DNA of 64,000 nucleotides. Origin: Candidatus Pseudoruminococcus merdavium. Lineage in GTDB: Bacteria > Bacillota > Clostridia > Oscillospirales > Ruminococcaceae. The stretch spans positions 1-64,000 of the forward strand of contig CAJFSS010000002.1 in the NCBI GenBank assembly GCA_904419745.1. Direction: 5' to 3'. Below, in pieces: positions 62,914 through 64,000 of the stretch (position 1 is the stretch's first letter; the number at the start of each line of letters is the position of its first letter). A program made the translations under genes and the position numbers. The notes under the pieces are model-generated. The model saw only the letters and a program-made list of their open reading frames with translations. It made no database searches and was not told the origin of the DNA.

Positions 62914-64000
62914 GAAAGAGAATTTTTCGCAATATGTGCCTGTTGTCTCTGGTGACAGTGATTGTCTCCTTTGCACTGGTCTTTGCGGTGATGTACCATG
63001 AATTTGATGTCAGAATGCAAACGGAATTGAAAATGGAGACAGAATATCTCAGTGCCGGGATTGAATCTGGCGGAGAGGACTATTTGAGTTCTATTGACGC
63101 GGATCCGGATATTTCCCGTGTCACTTTGATTGCTGCGGACGGCGAAGTGCTTTTTGACAGCGAAGTCGACCAAAACCAGATGGAGAACCACCTGGATCGG
63201 CCGGAAATACAGGACGCTCTCCGTTTTGGAAAAGGGCAGGTTACCCGCCTTTCCGGGACCATCGGGAAACAGACTTTTTATTATGCACAAAAGCTGGATG
63301 ATGGTACTATCCTGCGGGTTGCAAGTACCACGGACAGTATTTATTCTTCCATGCTGCACTGCCTACCCTGGCTGATTGTAGTAGGGGTCGCGGCGTTTTT
63401 GGTGGCAATGTTTCTTGCAAAATGGCAGACAAAGAAAATTGTTGTGCCGATTAATAACCTTGATCTGGAGCATCCGGAGGATGGAGAAGTTTATGATGAA
63501 CTGACCCCGCTTCTGGAACGGATTTCTAAACAACACAAGCAGATTACAAGCCAGGTGCAAATGCTAAAAGAAAAACAGGAAGAACTCACTGCCATTACAG
63601 AAAATATGCAGGAAGGATTAGTTATCCTGGATGAAAAGTTGGCGATTCTGTCCATCAATGCCAGCGCCAGGGCCTTGTTCCAGGTAACTGGAGAAGAATG
63701 CTTTGGCAGGCACATCCTCACTTTAAACCGCAGCGATACTTTTCAAAAGGTTATTGCAGATGCAAAGGATGGAGAAGCACAGGAAGAAGTGCTGGAACTG
63801 GATGCAAAGTATTATCAGCTTTTTGCAAACCCGGTTTTGGAACAGGGAAGCGTCAAAGGGATTGTCCTGTTAATTTTGGATATCACAGAACGCTGGCAGG
63901 CGGAAAAAATGCGCCAGGAATTTTCGGCCAATGTCTCCCATGAACTGAAAACGCCGTTGACCTCCATTTCCGGTTATGCAGAACTGATGAAAAACGGACT
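62910..64000 (+). CDS. phoR: PhoR-type sensor histidine kinase, N-terminal part
   Basis: The first 363 residues of a membrane sensor kinase cut by the window edge. There are two membrane helices (about 9-29 and 151-170) around a 120-residue outside domain, then a linker, a PAS domain (about 225-335, with ITENMQEGLVILDE) and the dimerisation helix with phospho-acceptor His344 in FSANVSHELKTPL. The ATP-binding domain lies outside the window. It overlaps the response regulator by four bases. An outside domain of this size means it may sense a ligand directly as well as through PhoU. Confidence 0.92.
   Translation, partial: MRKRIFRNMCLLSLVTVIVSFALVFAVMYHEFDVRMQTELKMETEYLSAGIESGGEDYLSSIDADPDISRVTLIAADGEVLFDSEVDQNQMENHLDRPEIQDALRFGKGQVTRLSGTIGKQTFYYAQKLDDGTILRVASTTDSIYSSMLHCLPWLIVVGVAAFLVAMFLAKWQTKKIVVPINNLDLEHPEDGEVYDELTPLLERISKQHKQITSQVQMLKEKQEELTAITENMQEGLVILDEKLAILSINASARALFQVTGEECFGRHILTLNRSDTFQKVIADAKDGEAQEEVLELDAKYYQLFANPVLEQGSVKGIVLLILDITERWQAEKMRQEFSANVSHELKTPLTSISGYAELMKNG

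Overview
The window looks like a chromosomal segment of an anaerobic, probably spore-forming Firmicute of the class Clostridia. I do not name a species. The support is a valine T-box leader, strong GGAGG ribosome sites, a SpoVB-type flippase, a collagen-like surface protein, an oxygen-independent B12-dependent ribonucleotide reductase, ECF vitamin uptake, and a phosphate operon with a PhoP/PhoR-like pair.

Positions 1-1214 are the end of an integrated element. Two coupled genes (a DUF6809-like protein and a double helix-turn-helix protein) and a hairpin-rich stretch stop at the 3' half of a tRNA-Ser(CGA) gene that begins exactly in the anticodon loop; this is best read as an attachment site. 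From 1361 to 29.7 kb is mostly housekeeping: PAP2 phosphatase, trmL, degV, maltodextrin/glycogen breakdown (GH13 plus glgP), nrdJ, a flippase, T-box-controlled valS, a vitamin B6 salvage pair, two small membrane proteins and initiator tRNA. Within it, 21.8-27.9 kb is a six-gene operon of two paralogous NCS2-like permeases and four small redox or unknown enzymes. It has its own promoter and a palindrome, and its substrate is unknown.

The stretch from 43.6 down to 29.8 kb is a twelve-gene minus-strand polysaccharide operon: glycosyltransferases, an ABC exporter pair, two proteins sharing an undescribed domain, and at its end a KdsB-like CMP-sugar synthetase. That synthetase is coupled to a DRE-TIM aldolase with a sialyltransferase-like tail, a HAD phosphatase and two transferases carrying the sialyltransferase D/E-D/E-G and HP motifs. 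Together these suggest a CMP-activated ulosonic acid made by a non-NeuB, non-KdsA enzyme and used in a Gram-positive surface glycan. This is the best candidate in the window for an undescribed system.

From 43.9 to 50.5 kb are paired flavodoxin-like proteins, MATE and MFS transporters, a DUF6125-like protein and an Lsa-type ABC-F antibiotic-resistance protein. The ABC-F leader contains a short peptide, competing 9-bp helices and a terminator. From 51.1 to 55.9 kb are metF, a free-standing MetH reactivation protein, a short metH and uppP. From 56.1 kb to the end are an M20 peptidase and pstSCAB-phoU with its response regulator and the start of the sensor kinase, preceded by two Pho-box pairs facing each other.
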